Source: SHLQ01 sp964610745
GTDB lineage: Bacteria > Actinomycetota > Acidimicrobiia > Acidimicrobiales > SHLQ01
DNA: 64,000 bases
Assembly (NCBI GenBank): GCA_964610745.1
Contig: CAZSYL010000005.1
Location: forward strand, 1-64,000
Direction of reading: 5' to 3'
Shown: positions 43,332 to 52,907 of the stretch, piece by piece
How the letters are laid out: each line of letters starts with the position of its first letter
Position numbering within the stretch: the first letter of the stretch is position 1
Translations under genes and position numbers: made by a program
The notes under the pieces: generated by a model
The model's input: only the letters and a program-made list of their open reading frames with translations
What the model was told of the DNA's origin: nothing
Database searches by the model: none

Positions 43332-44507
43332 TCAGGCCTTGCTCTCCACCACCGTCTCATCGCCATCCTGCATGATCCAGGCCGCAAGATGTTCGAGTCG
43401 ATGAACGCCAAGGTAAGCAAGCACAAGGCCAACGACGCCAAAGGTGAGCAACACGATGTCTGTTCGTAGCTGATCGAGGAAGATCGCTGTCGTCAAAACC
43501 TCGAGAAGTGCCATGGTTCCGACGAAGCGAATTACCACCTTTTCGCTGACCTTTGACGCAACCCAGGCGCCGAGTGGGGCACCCCAGACAACGATCGGGG
43601 CTGCTGCGAGCCAGATGCCGAAGAGGTCGAACTGCACGGCAGATTCTGGACCGAAATCAGCACCGGCGACCGACACCACGTCGGCTCCGCTCGCGCTGAG
43701 ACCAATGTCGAGTTGGCCGTGCCATAAGCCGAGAACGAACAGACCAAGAATCGAGACGGTCGCCATGGCGATGATGCTCGTCGGGATTGCGACCTTTGGG
43801 GTGACCCCAGCGACAAGCACGATGAAGACGAACAGAAACACATCGGTTCCTGAACCCGTAAGTGAAGAGAACAGACCGCCGATGAACGCGAAGACCGTCA
43901 TGACCAGAACAGACCGGAATCCCCAGTCGGCCACTTGATCATGCGACGAGGTTCGAGTCGAGCAAAGCCGCACAATTACCGCGACGGCGAAGATGGCAAT
44001 GGTGAATGCGACTTTCACAAACGCTGGATCAACGCGTGGCGCCCAAAACGGTGTGCTCGAGTCGCCAAGGGCGAACAGGCCGACAACGAAGCCGACGACA
44101 CCACCAGCAACACCAAGCCCAAGCGCTTTCCAGTCGACCTTCCGGCCGGCGAGCAGTATGGATACCGACGCCATAACCATTCCCGTTGCTTGAACGACGA
44201 TCGAGAACGTACGGGCAACGGGCGCTGATATGCCGAGCACCTTGGTGAAGATTGGGAAGGCCACCGCTCCCCCGCCCTGAGGCGTCGAACCAGCCACGAA
44301 GCTGCCGACGACCATCGTTGCCGAGGAGCGCCAGTTGTCGACCACCCGCCCGAAGTGTCCAAACCCAAACACAAAGATGAACCACCCGAGGGTGAAGAGT
44401 GCGGGCAGACCCCACACCGCCCACCTTCTAAGCGCGCCGAGCTGAGTTTCATCAGCCGATTCGGAACCCGCGTCGGCTGAGTCGAGGGCCACATCCGCAT
44501 CACTCAT
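43332..44507 (-). CDS. TSUP-family (TauE/SafE) transporter
   Basis: 391 residues with about nine hydrophobic segments and the TSUP duplicated layout (GSFVAGSTPQGGGAVAFPIF, VMTVFAFIGGLFSSLTGSGTD, GVTPKVAIPTSIIAMATVS, VSEKVVIRFVGTMALLEVL). The family exports sulfite, sulfonates or organosulfur compounds. Two extra N-terminal acidic residues stretches precede the first helix. ATG 44507 is chosen over a GTG 3 nt upstream. Ends convergent with the M15 peptidase gene, 12 bp apart. Confidence 0.87.
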   Translation of the reverse strand: MSDADVALDSADAGSESADETQLGALRRWAVWGLPALFTLGWFIFVFGFGHFGRVVDNWRSSATMVVGSFVAGSTPQGGGAVAFPIFTKVLGISAPVARTFSIVVQATGMVMASVSILLAGRKVDWKALGLGVAGGVVGFVVGLFALGDSSTPFWAPRVDPAFVKVAFTIAIFAVAVIVRLCSTRTSSHDQVADWGFRSVLVMTVFAFIGGLFSSLTGSGTDVFLFVFIVLVAGVTPKVAIPTSIIAMATVSILGLFVLGLWHGQLDIGLSASGADVVSVAGADFGPESAVQFDLFGIWLAAAPIVVWGAPLGAWVASKVSEKVVIRFVGTMALLEVLTTAIFLDQLRTDIVLLTFGVVGLVLAYLGVHRLEHLAAWIMQDGDETVVESKA

Positions 44508-44645
44508 CACGCTTTAAACCCCCCGCTCCTACTGGATGTTCCGACTTTGTTCACCTCATGTGCAGATCAGCGACGCTAATCGAAAGGTACGGAGAACGAA
44601 TCTACTACTATGGAACGTCGACTCGAGAGGCCCGGTTTCACTTAC

Positions 44646-45233
44646 ATGGACAAGATAAACATCAAACCACTCATTGCTGTCGGTGGCATCCTCGCCGTCG
44701 CATTCGTCGCATGGCTCGCGTTTGGCTTCTTCGGAATCCAATCCGCGTTTATCGACAACGAGGTTTCTGAAGGTGGCCCGACCTTTGCTTCCCAAAGCAG
44801 CGAAGAGCAGCAGGCGACTCGTGACAGTGACGAGTTCCAGGAAGCTATGGACGAGGCTGAGGAGAACGCCACCGAAGCCGCTGAGGGTGAACCTCCCATG
44901 GCCGGCGAGATCCAAACGATCTTCTCTGGAAGCTTCGAAGACCAGAGCATCAACGGCTACGAGATCCTGGGCAACGCCCAAGTCCTCACCGATGGTACCG
45001 ATCAGCGTTTCCTGCGCTTCGAAGGCTTCAACTCGCCGAACGGCCCTGACCTGAAGGTGTATCTTCGTGCCGCCAACGGAGAATTCGTTAGCCTTGGCGA
45101 TCTCAAGGGCAACATCGGCGACCAGAACTACGAGATTCCACCAGAAGTCGATCTCACAGAGTTCAGCTTCGTGGACATTTGGTGCGAGCGATTTAGCGTC
45201 GGCTTCGGCGGCGCACAGTTGGCAGCGGTCTAG
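44646..45233 (+). CDS. Membrane-anchored DM13-domain protein
   Basis: 195 residues from ATG 44646 (207 from ATG 44610). One N-terminal helix (IAVGGILAVAFVAWLAFGFFG) anchors an acidic linker and a C-terminal DM13 domain: GEIQTIFSGSFEDQSINGYEI, FNSPNGPDLKVYLRAANGEF, LKGNIGDQNYEIPPEVDL and VDIWCERFSVGFGGAQL, which carries the conserved single Cys. DM13 domains may be redox-active. Start choice is uncertain because neither ATG has a clear ribosome binding site. Nothing around it defines the role. Confidence 0.78.
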   Translation: MDKINIKPLIAVGGILAVAFVAWLAFGFFGIQSAFIDNEVSEGGPTFASQSSEEQQATRDSDEFQEAMDEAEENATEAAEGEPPMAGEIQTIFSGSFEDQSINGYEILGNAQVLTDGTDQRFLRFEGFNSPNGPDLKVYLRAANGEFVSLGDLKGNIGDQNYEIPPEVDLTEFSFVDIWCERFSVGFGGAQLAAV

Positions 45234-45377
45234 CACGCTCAGAAGCTCAACTCGAAGACGTTCTTCGACATTCCTGCGCCTCGGCAACAACGCCCTGGCG
45301 CAGGATCGTCGTCTTTTGGGGAGCTTTCTGTCGGTTGCGACTCTTTCCGCGAATGTCGCTCGGAGTAGCGTCGAGGC

Positions 45378-46793
45378 GTGGCCAGGCCAACCCAGACAGT
45401 TGAACGTACGATCGATGAGGCCCTGCCTCGAAGTGTCATCTTCGCGCTCGCAGCCGGATACCTGGGTGTATCCACCCTTGTAAACCTGATCAACACCCTC
45501 CTCGTCTTCTTTTATCTGCCACCCGAGACCGCAGGTCTCCCATCCCTCCTCAGCGACGCCACACTTCTTGGCATCCTCAATGTCGTGGCGATCATCGCTG
45601 CCGCAGGGCGCTTCACCGATTCGATCACCGACCCGTTGATCGCTGCCTGGTCTGATCGGAGTACCAACAAACGCGGGCGCCGCATCCCATTCATGGCCGC
45701 AGGTATGGTCCCAGCCGCACTCTTTACCGTTCTGTTGTTCGTTCCGCCGAGCTCGACGCCAGGAGCACTCAACGTCGTCTGGTTGTTGGGAGTTCAGGTA
45801 GTGCTCTACATCAGCCTGACCGCCTATCTGACCCCAGCGTTCGCCCTCGTTGCAGATCTCGGTGCCGACCCAGCTGAGCGCCTGCGAATATCTACGTGGA
45901 CATCCATGGCGTGGGCGATCGGCATCGTCGTGGCGGCTACCACCTTCTTCATCGGACCAGCCCTCGACGGTGCCTTCGACACCTTCCGCGCCTGGCAGGC
46001 CGCTATCGGCATTGTGTGCGCGATCGCGTTGGTGTTCATGGCGGTTCCCGTCTTCGTCATCGATGAGACGCGTTGGGCACGAAACGAGCCGTCGACCATG
46101 CCGTTGCGGGAATCGATCAAAACCGTGTTGAGCAACCCGTTCTTCCGTTTCTACGCCGCTGCGGACTTCGTCTACTTCGCTGGCCTTGCCATCATCCAGA
46201 CCGGCCTGTTGTTCTACGTAACCGTGTTGTTGGAACTCGACGAGTGGGTCTCGACGGTGCTCCTACTGCTGATGGTCATCGTCTCCGCCTTTATGTTTCC
46301 CCTCATTGCCGGCTGGGCTCGAAAGCAGGGGGGCGGCAAACGCCTCACCGTGATGGCATTCATCATCGCGTCGGGGGTATTTCTCGCGATTGCGGCTCTC
46401 GGCTTGATCGAACAGGTGCCGTTCCTGCAGGCTGCCCTGCCGATTGCGGTATTTGCACTACCGTTCGCGATTCTGAGCGTGATGCCCCAGTGGATCCTCG
46501 CCGACATTGCTGAGCACGCGGCTCGTACTGGCGGTGAAGCTCAGGCCGGCATGTTTTATGCGACCCGAACCTTCCTTCAGAAACTGGCGACAACACTCGG
46601 TGTTGTCATGTTTGCGCTCCTGCTTCAGTTCGGACGCGACGTTGGTGATGATCTCGGCGTGCGCCTAACCGGTGTTGGCGGTGCGCTGCTCTACCTGATG
46701 GCCGCGGTGCTGTTCCGAAAGTACGACGAGGATCGGCTCCAGCGCGAACTAGCCGAGGCCGGCCAGGTCTCCGAGTTCGCCAAGAACTCCTAA
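45378..46793 (+). CDS. MFS transporter, GPH (glycoside-pentoside-hexuronide:cation) type
   Basis: 471 residues with about 12 helices. The GPH signature is seen in SITDPLIAAWSDRSTNKRGRR, the cytoplasmic loop after helix 2. Members are sugar:cation symporters, and the substrate is not apparent. GTG 45378 lies 6 nt after the -10 box TAGCGT (45366-45371), a leaderless arrangement. The ending region, LAEAGQVSEFAKNS, is hydrophilic. Confidence 0.87.
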   Translation: MARPTQTVERTIDEALPRSVIFALAAGYLGVSTLVNLINTLLVFFYLPPETAGLPSLLSDATLLGILNVVAIIAAAGRFTDSITDPLIAAWSDRSTNKRGRRIPFMAAGMVPAALFTVLLFVPPSSTPGALNVVWLLGVQVVLYISLTAYLTPAFALVADLGADPAERLRISTWTSMAWAIGIVVAATTFFIGPALDGAFDTFRAWQAAIGIVCAIALVFMAVPVFVIDETRWARNEPSTMPLRESIKTVLSNPFFRFYAAADFVYFAGLAIIQTGLLFYVTVLLELDEWVSTVLLLLMVIVSAFMFPLIAGWARKQGGGKRLTVMAFIIASGVFLAIAALGLIEQVPFLQAALPIAVFALPFAILSVMPQWILADIAEHAARTGGEAQAGMFYATRTFLQKLATTLGVVMFALLLQFGRDVGDDLGVRLTGVGGALLYLMAAVLFRKYDEDRLQRELAEAGQVSEFAKNS

Positions 46794-47075
46794 CTCGATC
46801 ACACCCGCGGACGCATTTTCTCGACATACAGTGATATGACGAACGCGCACAGTAATGGAATTTGTCCGCGGACGCATCCCTGAGTCCAGCCACGTCTGCT
46901 TACGATTCGTTCATCGTCAACGGTGGTAGCACTGCCCCAAAGGACATCGAGGGTCTGGTGAGTGCGGCGCTTGATTTGTTTGGCCCAGACGAAGACTCGT
47001 CTGCACGAGTCTGGTTTGCAACGACTCGAGGTCTTTGTGGACCGAGGTGCGGGTCTGGCCCAGCCTTCTTCCGAC
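46794..47075. other. 282-bp intergenic region between MFS and acyl-CoA dehydrogenase genes
   Basis: No credible gene is visible. A 12-bp direct repeat CCGCGGACGCAT occurs at 46805-46816 and 46866-46877, 61 bp apart. No transposase, tRNA or terminator structure was recognised. Both flanking genes converge here, so a terminator is expected, but a perfect hairpin was not found by eye. Confidence 0.4.
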
Positions 47076-48302
47076 CTACTGGATGCGCATTCCTGAGATT
47101 GCTCGGGAGATGACGAGCTGTTGGATCTGCTCGGTGCCTTCGAAGATGTCGTGGATCTTCGCGTCACGATGCCAGCGCTCGACCGGGTACTCACGGACGT
47201 AGCCGTAACCACCGAGAATCTGGATTGCACGCTCGGTTACCCAGGTGGCGGTGCGACCGGCCTTGAGCTTGGCCATTGAGCCTTCAGCGTTTACGAACTC
47301 GCCGTTCTTGGCCAGCCATGCAGCACGATGCACCAGAAGACGGCTGGCGTCGATCTCGGTGAGCATGTCGGCAAGCATGAACGCGATCGACTGGTTCTGG
47401 ATGATTGGACGACCGAACTGGACACGCTCCTTTGCGTACTCGAGCGAGTACTCATAGGCAGCACGCGCAATGCCGATTGCCTGGGCGCCGACGGCGGGTC
47501 GGGTCGACTCGAACGTTTTCATTGCCGAGTTGCTAACCGCACCCTTGCTCCCTTCTCGGAGCTTGGCGTGCTTTTCATCCATGCGCTCTTTGCCACCCAA
47601 GAGAAACGCACCGGGGATCTTTACGTCTTCGAGGATGACCTCAGCGGTATGGCTGGCACGGATGCCGTGCTTCTTGAACTTCTGTCCCTGTCGAAGGGTG
47701 CCGTCCTCTTTGGCTTCAACGGGCACGACGAAGCTTGCGTGGCCTTTCGAGCCAAGCTCGGGGTCCACGACGGCGACAACGACGTGCACGTCGGCGATAC
47801 CGCCGTTGGTGATCCACGTCTTGGTGCCATTGAGGGTCCACTCATCCTTCGCCTCGTCATAGGTAGCTCGGGTTCGCATGGCCGAGACGTCGGAACCAGC
47901 GTCGGGCTCAGATGAGCAGAACGCACCAAGTTTGATGTCGTCGGCGCTGCCATACATCTGAGGCACCCATTCCATGACCTGTTCGGGAGTTCCCGCAGCA
48001 GCGACACCTGCGGCCGCTAATGCAGTGCCCATCAGCGCCATGGCGATGCCAGCATCACCCCAGAACATCTCTTCGAGCATCACCATTGGCGACAAACCCG
48101 TTGGGTCGTTCATCATGGTCTCGGCCATGATCTCCCATCCGTAGAGACCGATCTTGGCCGCCTCTTCGATGATTGGCCATGGCGTTTCTTCGCGCTCATC
48201 CCATTCTTCTGCCGCAGGACGCATGACGTCTTCGGCGAAACCGTGCACCCATTTCTTGAGTTGAATCTGGTCTTCGTTGAGATCGAGGGAGAAATCAGCC
48301 AC
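47076..48302 (-). CDS. Acyl-CoA dehydrogenase
   Basis: 408 residues. Family motifs include FCSSEPDAGSDVSAMRTRA, NGTKTWITNGGIADVHVVVA, FKKHGIRASHTAEVILEDVKIP, the flavin-binding KERVQFGRPIIQNQSIAFMLAD, and the C-terminal QILGGYGYVREYPVERWHRDAKIHDIFEGTEQIQ with the catalytic Glu. It oxidises acyl-CoA to enoyl-CoA in beta-oxidation or branched-chain amino-acid breakdown. GTG 48302 is preceded by AAGAAGG on the minus strand. A perfect palindrome about 97 bp upstream (48399-48414) may be its operator. Confidence 0.94.
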   Translation of the reverse strand: MADFSLDLNEDQIQLKKWVHGFAEDVMRPAAEEWDEREETPWPIIEEAAKIGLYGWEIMAETMMNDPTGLSPMVMLEEMFWGDAGIAMALMGTALAAAGVAAAGTPEQVMEWVPQMYGSADDIKLGAFCSSEPDAGSDVSAMRTRATYDEAKDEWTLNGTKTWITNGGIADVHVVVAVVDPELGSKGHASFVVPVEAKEDGTLRQGQKFKKHGIRASHTAEVILEDVKIPGAFLLGGKERMDEKHAKLREGSKGAVSNSAMKTFESTRPAVGAQAIGIARAAYEYSLEYAKERVQFGRPIIQNQSIAFMLADMLTEIDASRLLVHRAAWLAKNGEFVNAEGSMAKLKAGRTATWVTERAIQILGGYGYVREYPVERWHRDAKIHDIFEGTEQIQQLVISRAISGMRIQ

Positions 48303-48639
48303 GGGAGCCTTCTTTTTGGGAGCGTATTCAAGCTATTCGTTCATATCGGGCGAAATGGTTGACGGGTTAGAAACAACCCGTCTAATTGCTGACCACTTGT
48401 TACCGAACGGTAACTAGCGTACTGGTTCGGCTCCATCATGCAAACGGCTTATTGGTTTATGGTCGTCTAGACACATTTTCGTCAACGATTGGTCTAGTTA
48501 TTACCCATTTGTCGAATCGAGCGGAAAATATGACTCAAATTGGGACTCAGGCCGTCGATACATACATCGGCGGGCGAAAACCAATGCGACCACTTTGGCG
48601 GACGACGCAATCCGATCTAGGAATCCTAGGAACACCCAA
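48303..48639. promoter_or_regulatory. 337-bp divergent intergenic region with two inverted repeats
   Basis: AT-richer than the flanks and without a credible gene. It holds a hairpin-capable inverted repeat GACGGGTT-AGAAAC-AACCCGTC (48361-48382) and a perfect palindrome GTTACCG-AA-CGGTAAC (48399-48414). The latter has the shape of a TetR-type operator. Either flanking gene could be controlled: the acyl-CoA dehydrogenase (minus) or the cyclic-nucleotide-binding protein (plus). Confidence 0.55.
48399..48414. promoter_or_regulatory. Perfect palindrome, candidate operator
   Basis: GTTACCG and CGGTAAC form a 16-bp palindrome with a two-base centre AA. Size and symmetry suit a dimeric TetR-family repressor. 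The regulator itself is not in this window. It lies about 97 bp upstream of the acyl-CoA dehydrogenase start. Confidence 0.45.
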
Positions 48640-49041
48640 ATGGCAAAGTTCTCACTCCGCAAAGTTGATAAGTCAATGAAAGCCCTAAAGGGTGACTACA
48701 GCGAACACGAGTTGGAATGCATCACCAGACGCGGGACCATCATCGACCTGGCACCCGGCAAGACGATCTTTGAAGAGGGCAAGACCGGAAGCGAAGCCGC
48801 AGTTATCATTTCGGGACAAGTCAAGATCACCCGAGGTAGCGAGGTCATCAAGCATCTGGAATCTGGTGCCTTGATCGGCGAAGCCGCCGTCCTGACCGGC
48901 GAGGCTCGGAATGCCTCCGCCTCGACAATCTCCGTGGTGAAGGTGTCGGTTCTCGACCACGAGCAGTTCCTTGCTCTACTCGAAGAGTGCCCGGACTTCC
49001 GTGGCCGCGTTGCCAACGAGTTCGAGAAACGCGCCGCATAG
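48640..49041 (+). CDS. Stand-alone cyclic-nucleotide-binding-domain protein 1
   Basis: 133 residues, almost wholly one cNMP-binding beta barrel with no DNA-binding domain or other effector. The phosphate-binding cassette reads GALIGEAAVLTGEARNAS, retaining the Glu and Arg (GEA...R-x-A-S) that contact cyclic nucleotide phosphate. Flanking strands are TIIDLAPGKTIFEEGKTGSEA and VIISGQVKITRGS. ATG 48640 has TAGGAAC upstream. A paralogue lies 177 bp downstream. Partner or output is unknown. Confidence 0.83.
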   Translation: MAKFSLRKVDKSMKALKGDYSEHELECITRRGTIIDLAPGKTIFEEGKTGSEAAVIISGQVKITRGSEVIKHLESGALIGEAAVLTGEARNASASTISVVKVSVLDHEQFLALLEECPDFRGRVANEFEKRAA

Positions 49042-49218
49042 ACAACCACCGGCGCCGACACACCCAAGACGCCCTACAAGTCTCAAAGTCAGCTCGACGC
49101 GCGGCGTTCCAAGGTCTGTGAAAGGCGTAACAGTGCCCGCTGACACGTCAATCTTGGGCAGCATTTGAGCCGATCATCGGTTGTAGTGGGTACACACCCT
49201 TCCGCACTGGAGACACAG

Positions 49219-49617
49219 ATGTTCTTCCGCAAGTCGCCTGTCATCAACCCGACACTCACGACCCTCAACGACACCTTTAACGAGCACGAGCTCGCAACGC
49301 TCAGCACCCTTGGAACCATCGTCGAGATCGCTGCTGGTTCCGTCCTCGCACAGGAAGGAGCGGTCGGACAAGAAGCCATCGTTGTCATCTCCGGTACCGC
49401 TCTCGTAGTGCGTGACGCAGAGACGATCGCAACGGTCGGCCCCTCGACCATTCTCGGAGAAGCCGCACTGCTCACCGGAGAAGCTCGCAACGCCTCGCTC
49501 ATCGCCGAGACCGACCTCGTCGTAAGCGTCCTGAACCGACGCGAATTCAACTCCTGGATCAACGAGTGCGCCCGCATCGAGAACGAAGTCAAGAATCTCA
49601 CAGCTATACGCGCCTAG
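49219..49617 (+). CDS. Stand-alone cyclic-nucleotide-binding-domain protein 2
   Basis: 132 residues, paralogous to the preceding gene with the same layout: EHELATLSTLGTIVEIAAGS, VVISGTALVVRDAETI and cassette STILGEAALLTGEARNAS, again with the Glu and Arg. GGAG lies 6 nt before ATG 49219; the longer reading upstream lacks support. Tandem duplication followed by divergence is the simplest origin. Neither protein has a helix-turn-helix, so they are not CRP-type transcription factors. Confidence 0.83.
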   Translation: MFFRKSPVINPTLTTLNDTFNEHELATLSTLGTIVEIAAGSVLAQEGAVGQEAIVVISGTALVVRDAETIATVGPSTILGEAALLTGEARNASLIAETDLVVSVLNRREFNSWINECARIENEVKNLTAIRA

Positions 49618-49700
49618 GGCACTCCAAGCTCGGCTGAATCCCCACCCCGAATCGGTGCGCGGTCGGCCGAGAGAAGCAAGGTGGCCAGTAGCCTGTCGCT

Positions 49701-52700
49701 GTGAGTGACACACTTCCCGAACTGGCCAAGGTCTACGTCCCGAGCGAGACCGAACATGTCGTAACTGCTCGGTGGGCCGAAAGCGGCGTCTTCCACGCTG
49801 AGCCGGATGCGAACGCGAACACCGAAGACGGGGTTGAGACCTACTCGGTCGTCATCCCACCGCCCAACGTGACAGCAGCGTTGCACCTCGGTCACGCCCT
49901 GAACAACACCCTCCAAGATGTGCTCGTCCGTTATCACCGCATGCGTGGTTTCAACACGCTGTGGATGCCCGGCACCGATCACGCCGGCATCGCGACCCAG
50001 ACGGTCGTGGAGAAACGCCTCCTGCAGCAGGGCACCAAACGCCTAGAGATGGGCCGAGAGGCGTTCATCGAAAAGACCCAGGAGTGGAAGGACGAGTTCG
50101 AGGCCACCATCCTCGGACAGCTCCGTGAGATGGGTGCCAGCTGTGACTACGACCGCGTTCGCTTCACCATGGACGAAATGTGTGCCACTGCGGTGCGTCA
50201 TGCCTTCTACATGCTCTTCAAAGATGGACTGATCTATCGCGGCAAGCGGCTCGTCAACTGGGACCCGGTCACCGGAACCGCCCTCGCCGACGACGAAGTC
50301 GAAATGGAAGACGTCGCGGGGCACATGTGGTACTTGCGGTATCCGCTCGAAGACGGCTCAGGCCATGTCACGGTCGCGACCACTCGCCCCGAGACCATGT
50401 TCGGCGACACCGCGGTGGCAGTGAACCCAAACGATCCGCGCGCCGAGGAACTCCGGGGAAAGAGCGTCGTCCTACCGATCGTTGGTCGGGTCGTCCCGAT
50501 CATCGAAGACAGCTACGTCGTGATCCCTGATCCCGACTCGAGCGATGCCAAGGCCCAGATGTCGAGCGGCTTTCTCAAGGTCACGCCAGCACACGACCCC
50601 AACGACTGGGAGATCGGCCTTCGCCATGAGCTCGAGGCGATCAACATCATGGCCCCCGATGCGTCGATCAGCGATCAGTACGGCTGGGAGGACATTTCCG
50701 CCGACGCGCGCCTATTCATTGGGCTCAGCCGAGAGGATGCGCGAGCCGCGGTCGTTGCGTGGTTCGACGAGAACGAACTACTCGAAAAAGCCGTCGATTA
50801 CACCCACGCGGTCGGGCACAGTTATCGGAGCCATGTGCCGGTAGAACCATGGTTGTCCGACCAGTGGTACGTCAAGGCCTCCGATGACCGCCTGGCTGGA
50901 TCGGCGTTGAGAGCTCAGCAAGCCGAGCAAGCCTCCACCCGCGCCCCGGAGCATCAGCCAGGAGACGCCAATGGCGATGGCGCCCTGCGCTTCGTCCCCG
51001 AACGCTACGCCCGAACGTTCCAGCAATGGCACGAAGGCATTCGGGATTGGTGTATCAGCCGCCAGGTCTGGTGGGGGCATCAGATCCCGGTCTGGAACTC
51101 GACCATCGTCGAAGCTTCGGGCCAGCATCCGGACCCCATAGTCAACAGCGCGTTGTCCAATGTCGAGCCCGGCACAGCCGTCCGCGTCGACAGCCATTGG
51201 TCAGCCGCTGGCTGCATTCACGTGGCACGGCAGGTCACCGAGGACGAGTTTGTCGAGTCGGTCTGCGTGCCGCCGCAGAGCACGCTCAACTACGAACCCC
51301 GCGACAACGACGAGATGGATGAAGACGAGCTGATTAGCGCACTCGAGGCAGCGGGGTTCGAACGAGACCCCGATGTTCTCGACACGTGGTTCTCGTCGGC
51401 CCTATGGCCAATGTCGACCATGGGTTGGCCATACCCTCAGGACTTCCCCGAGACCACCGGGAACAACAGCGACCTACTCCAAACGTTCAACCCCACATCG
51501 CTACTCAGCACCGCTCGCGAGATCATCACCCTCTGGGTCAGCCGAATGGTGATGTTCAATCGATACTTCCTCGACGGACAGCTTCCGTACACCGACGTAT
51601 TTATCCACGCGATGGTCCAGGACGGGCACGGTCAGAAGATGTCCAAGAGCCTCGGAAATGGTGTCGACCCCCGCGACATCATCTTCAGCCATGGTGCCGA
51701 CGCCATGCGCTTCACCCTCGTGCAGATGACTACCGACACCCAGGACGTCCGTATGCCGGTCGACATGGTGTGCGCATACACGGGCGAGTCGTTTACTCCA
51801 AAGTTCATTACGACCAAGGCGGGCCACCAGGTCGCTGCCCCGAGCCAGGCGTGTCCCACCGACTCGACAAAGACCATGGCGAGTGCCTATGGCGTCGCTG
51901 CTGGTGCCGTCCAGATCTCCGATGAACTTCCGCTGGCGCGCAACACGTCGAGCAAGTTCGATGGCGGTCGTAACTTCTCGAACAAGGTTTGGAATGCCGT
52001 TCGTTTCGCGATCGGTCGCCTCGATGGTGCCGAGGCACGCTCTGCGCCCGTTGAGATCTCATCGGTGCACTTCGTTGACCGGTGGATCTTGTCGCGCCTG
52101 GCCCGCACCATCACCGCACTCGAAGAAGCGGTCGAAAATTACCAGTTCAACGTGTACGCCGACACCCTGTACGACTTCATCTGGCACGACGTCTGCGATC
52201 GCTATCTCGAAGCTATCAAGCCAACCATCGACGACGACCGCGCCCAGCAAGCTGTCCTCGGTGCAATCCTCGATGCATCACTGCGACTGATGCATCCAGT
52301 GTGCCCGTTTATTACCGAGACGCTTTGGCCACACGTCAGTAACGCTCGGACCGGCGAGATCATTGGACTACACCTTCCCTCCTCAGAACTCCTCGCCAAC
52401 GCGAGCTGGCCTAAGGCCGACGCCCCATTGTTCGATGAGGCGGTCGTCAGCGACTTCGACCGGGCCTACGACCTCGTCACCAAGATCCGAGTCATTCGGG
52501 CGAAACAGAACGTCAAGCCGAAGCAACGCATCACGCTGCATGCCCCAGCACACGTGCTCAATCTCATCTCGGCGACCGAAGGCCTCGTCGAGACGCTGTC
52601 GGGCATTGGCGAGGTCGGAAGTCCAGACGACGAGATTCCGCCCGTGTCGTCGCCCTTCGCGTTCGAAGGCTGTCAGGTCGATCTTTCTGGTCTCTCCGAT

Positions 52701-52907
52701 GAAGTAGACCTCGACGCCGAGCGTGAACGCATCGAGAGCGCGATCGAACAAAAGACCAAGCAGATCGCCGGGTTCAAAGGCAAGTTGTCCAACGAGGGAT
52801 ACGTCAACGGCGCTCCTGCGCACCTCGTACAGGAAACCCGTGACATGCTCGCAGCAACCGAAGCTGATCTACTCACCGCTCAGGCTGCACTCGAGAGCCT
52901 CGGATGA
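49701..52907 (+). CDS. valS: Valyl-tRNA synthetase
   Basis: 1068 residues, longer than the common 870-950. HIGH-type motif in PPPNVTAALHLGHALNN and KMSKS in GQKMSKSLGNGVDPRD; GTDHAGIATQ and DWCISRQVWWGHQIPVW are ValS-specific. Extra stretches relative to short ValS include residues around 410 (QQAEQASTRAPEHQPGDANG), a loop near 480-530 and a segment near 690-730 (TTKAGHQVAAPSQACPTD). The C-terminal coiled coil (EQKTKQIAGFKGKLSNEGYV) is present. GTG 49701 is 6 nt after the -10 box TAGCCT (49689-49694). The stop overlaps the next start (ATGA). Confidence 0.96.
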   Translation: MSDTLPELAKVYVPSETEHVVTARWAESGVFHAEPDANANTEDGVETYSVVIPPPNVTAALHLGHALNNTLQDVLVRYHRMRGFNTLWMPGTDHAGIATQTVVEKRLLQQGTKRLEMGREAFIEKTQEWKDEFEATILGQLREMGASCDYDRVRFTMDEMCATAVRHAFYMLFKDGLIYRGKRLVNWDPVTGTALADDEVEMEDVAGHMWYLRYPLEDGSGHVTVATTRPETMFGDTAVAVNPNDPRAEELRGKSVVLPIVGRVVPIIEDSYVVIPDPDSSDAKAQMSSGFLKVTPAHDPNDWEIGLRHELEAINIMAPDASISDQYGWEDISADARLFIGLSREDARAAVVAWFDENELLEKAVDYTHAVGHSYRSHVPVEPWLSDQWYVKASDDRLAGSALRAQQAEQASTRAPEHQPGDANGDGALRFVPERYARTFQQWHEGIRDWCISRQVWWGHQIPVWNSTIVEASGQHPDPIVNSALSNVEPGTAVRVDSHWSAAGCIHVARQVTEDEFVESVCVPPQSTLNYEPRDNDEMDEDELISALEAAGFERDPDVLDTWFSSALWPMSTMGWPYPQDFPETTGNNSDLLQTFNPTSLLSTAREIITLWVSRMVMFNRYFLDGQLPYTDVFIHAMVQDGHGQKMSKSLGNGVDPRDIIFSHGADAMRFTLVQMTTDTQDVRMPVDMVCAYTGESFTPKFITTKAGHQVAAPSQACPTDSTKTMASAYGVAAGAVQISDELPLARNTSSKFDGGRNFSNKVWNAVRFAIGRLDGAEARSAPVEISSVHFVDRWILSRLARTITALEEAVENYQFNVYADTLYDFIWHDVCDRYLEAIKPTIDDDRAQQAVLGAILDASLRLMHPVCPFITETLWPHVSNARTGEIIGLHLPSSELLANASWPKADAPLFDEAVVSDFDRAYDLVTKIRVIRAKQNVKPKQRITLHAPAHVLNLISATEGLVETLSGIGEVGSPDDEIPPVSSPFAFEGCQVDLSGLSDEVDLDAERERIESAIEQKTKQIAGFKGKLSNEGYVNGAPAHLVQETRDMLAATEADLLTAQAALESLG

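Noticed and set aside
46794..47075. Remnant of an insertion sequence between MFS and acyl-CoA dehydrogenase genes
   Set aside because: Overlapping frames have no transposase motif, and the 12-bp direct repeats alone are not terminal inverted repeats.
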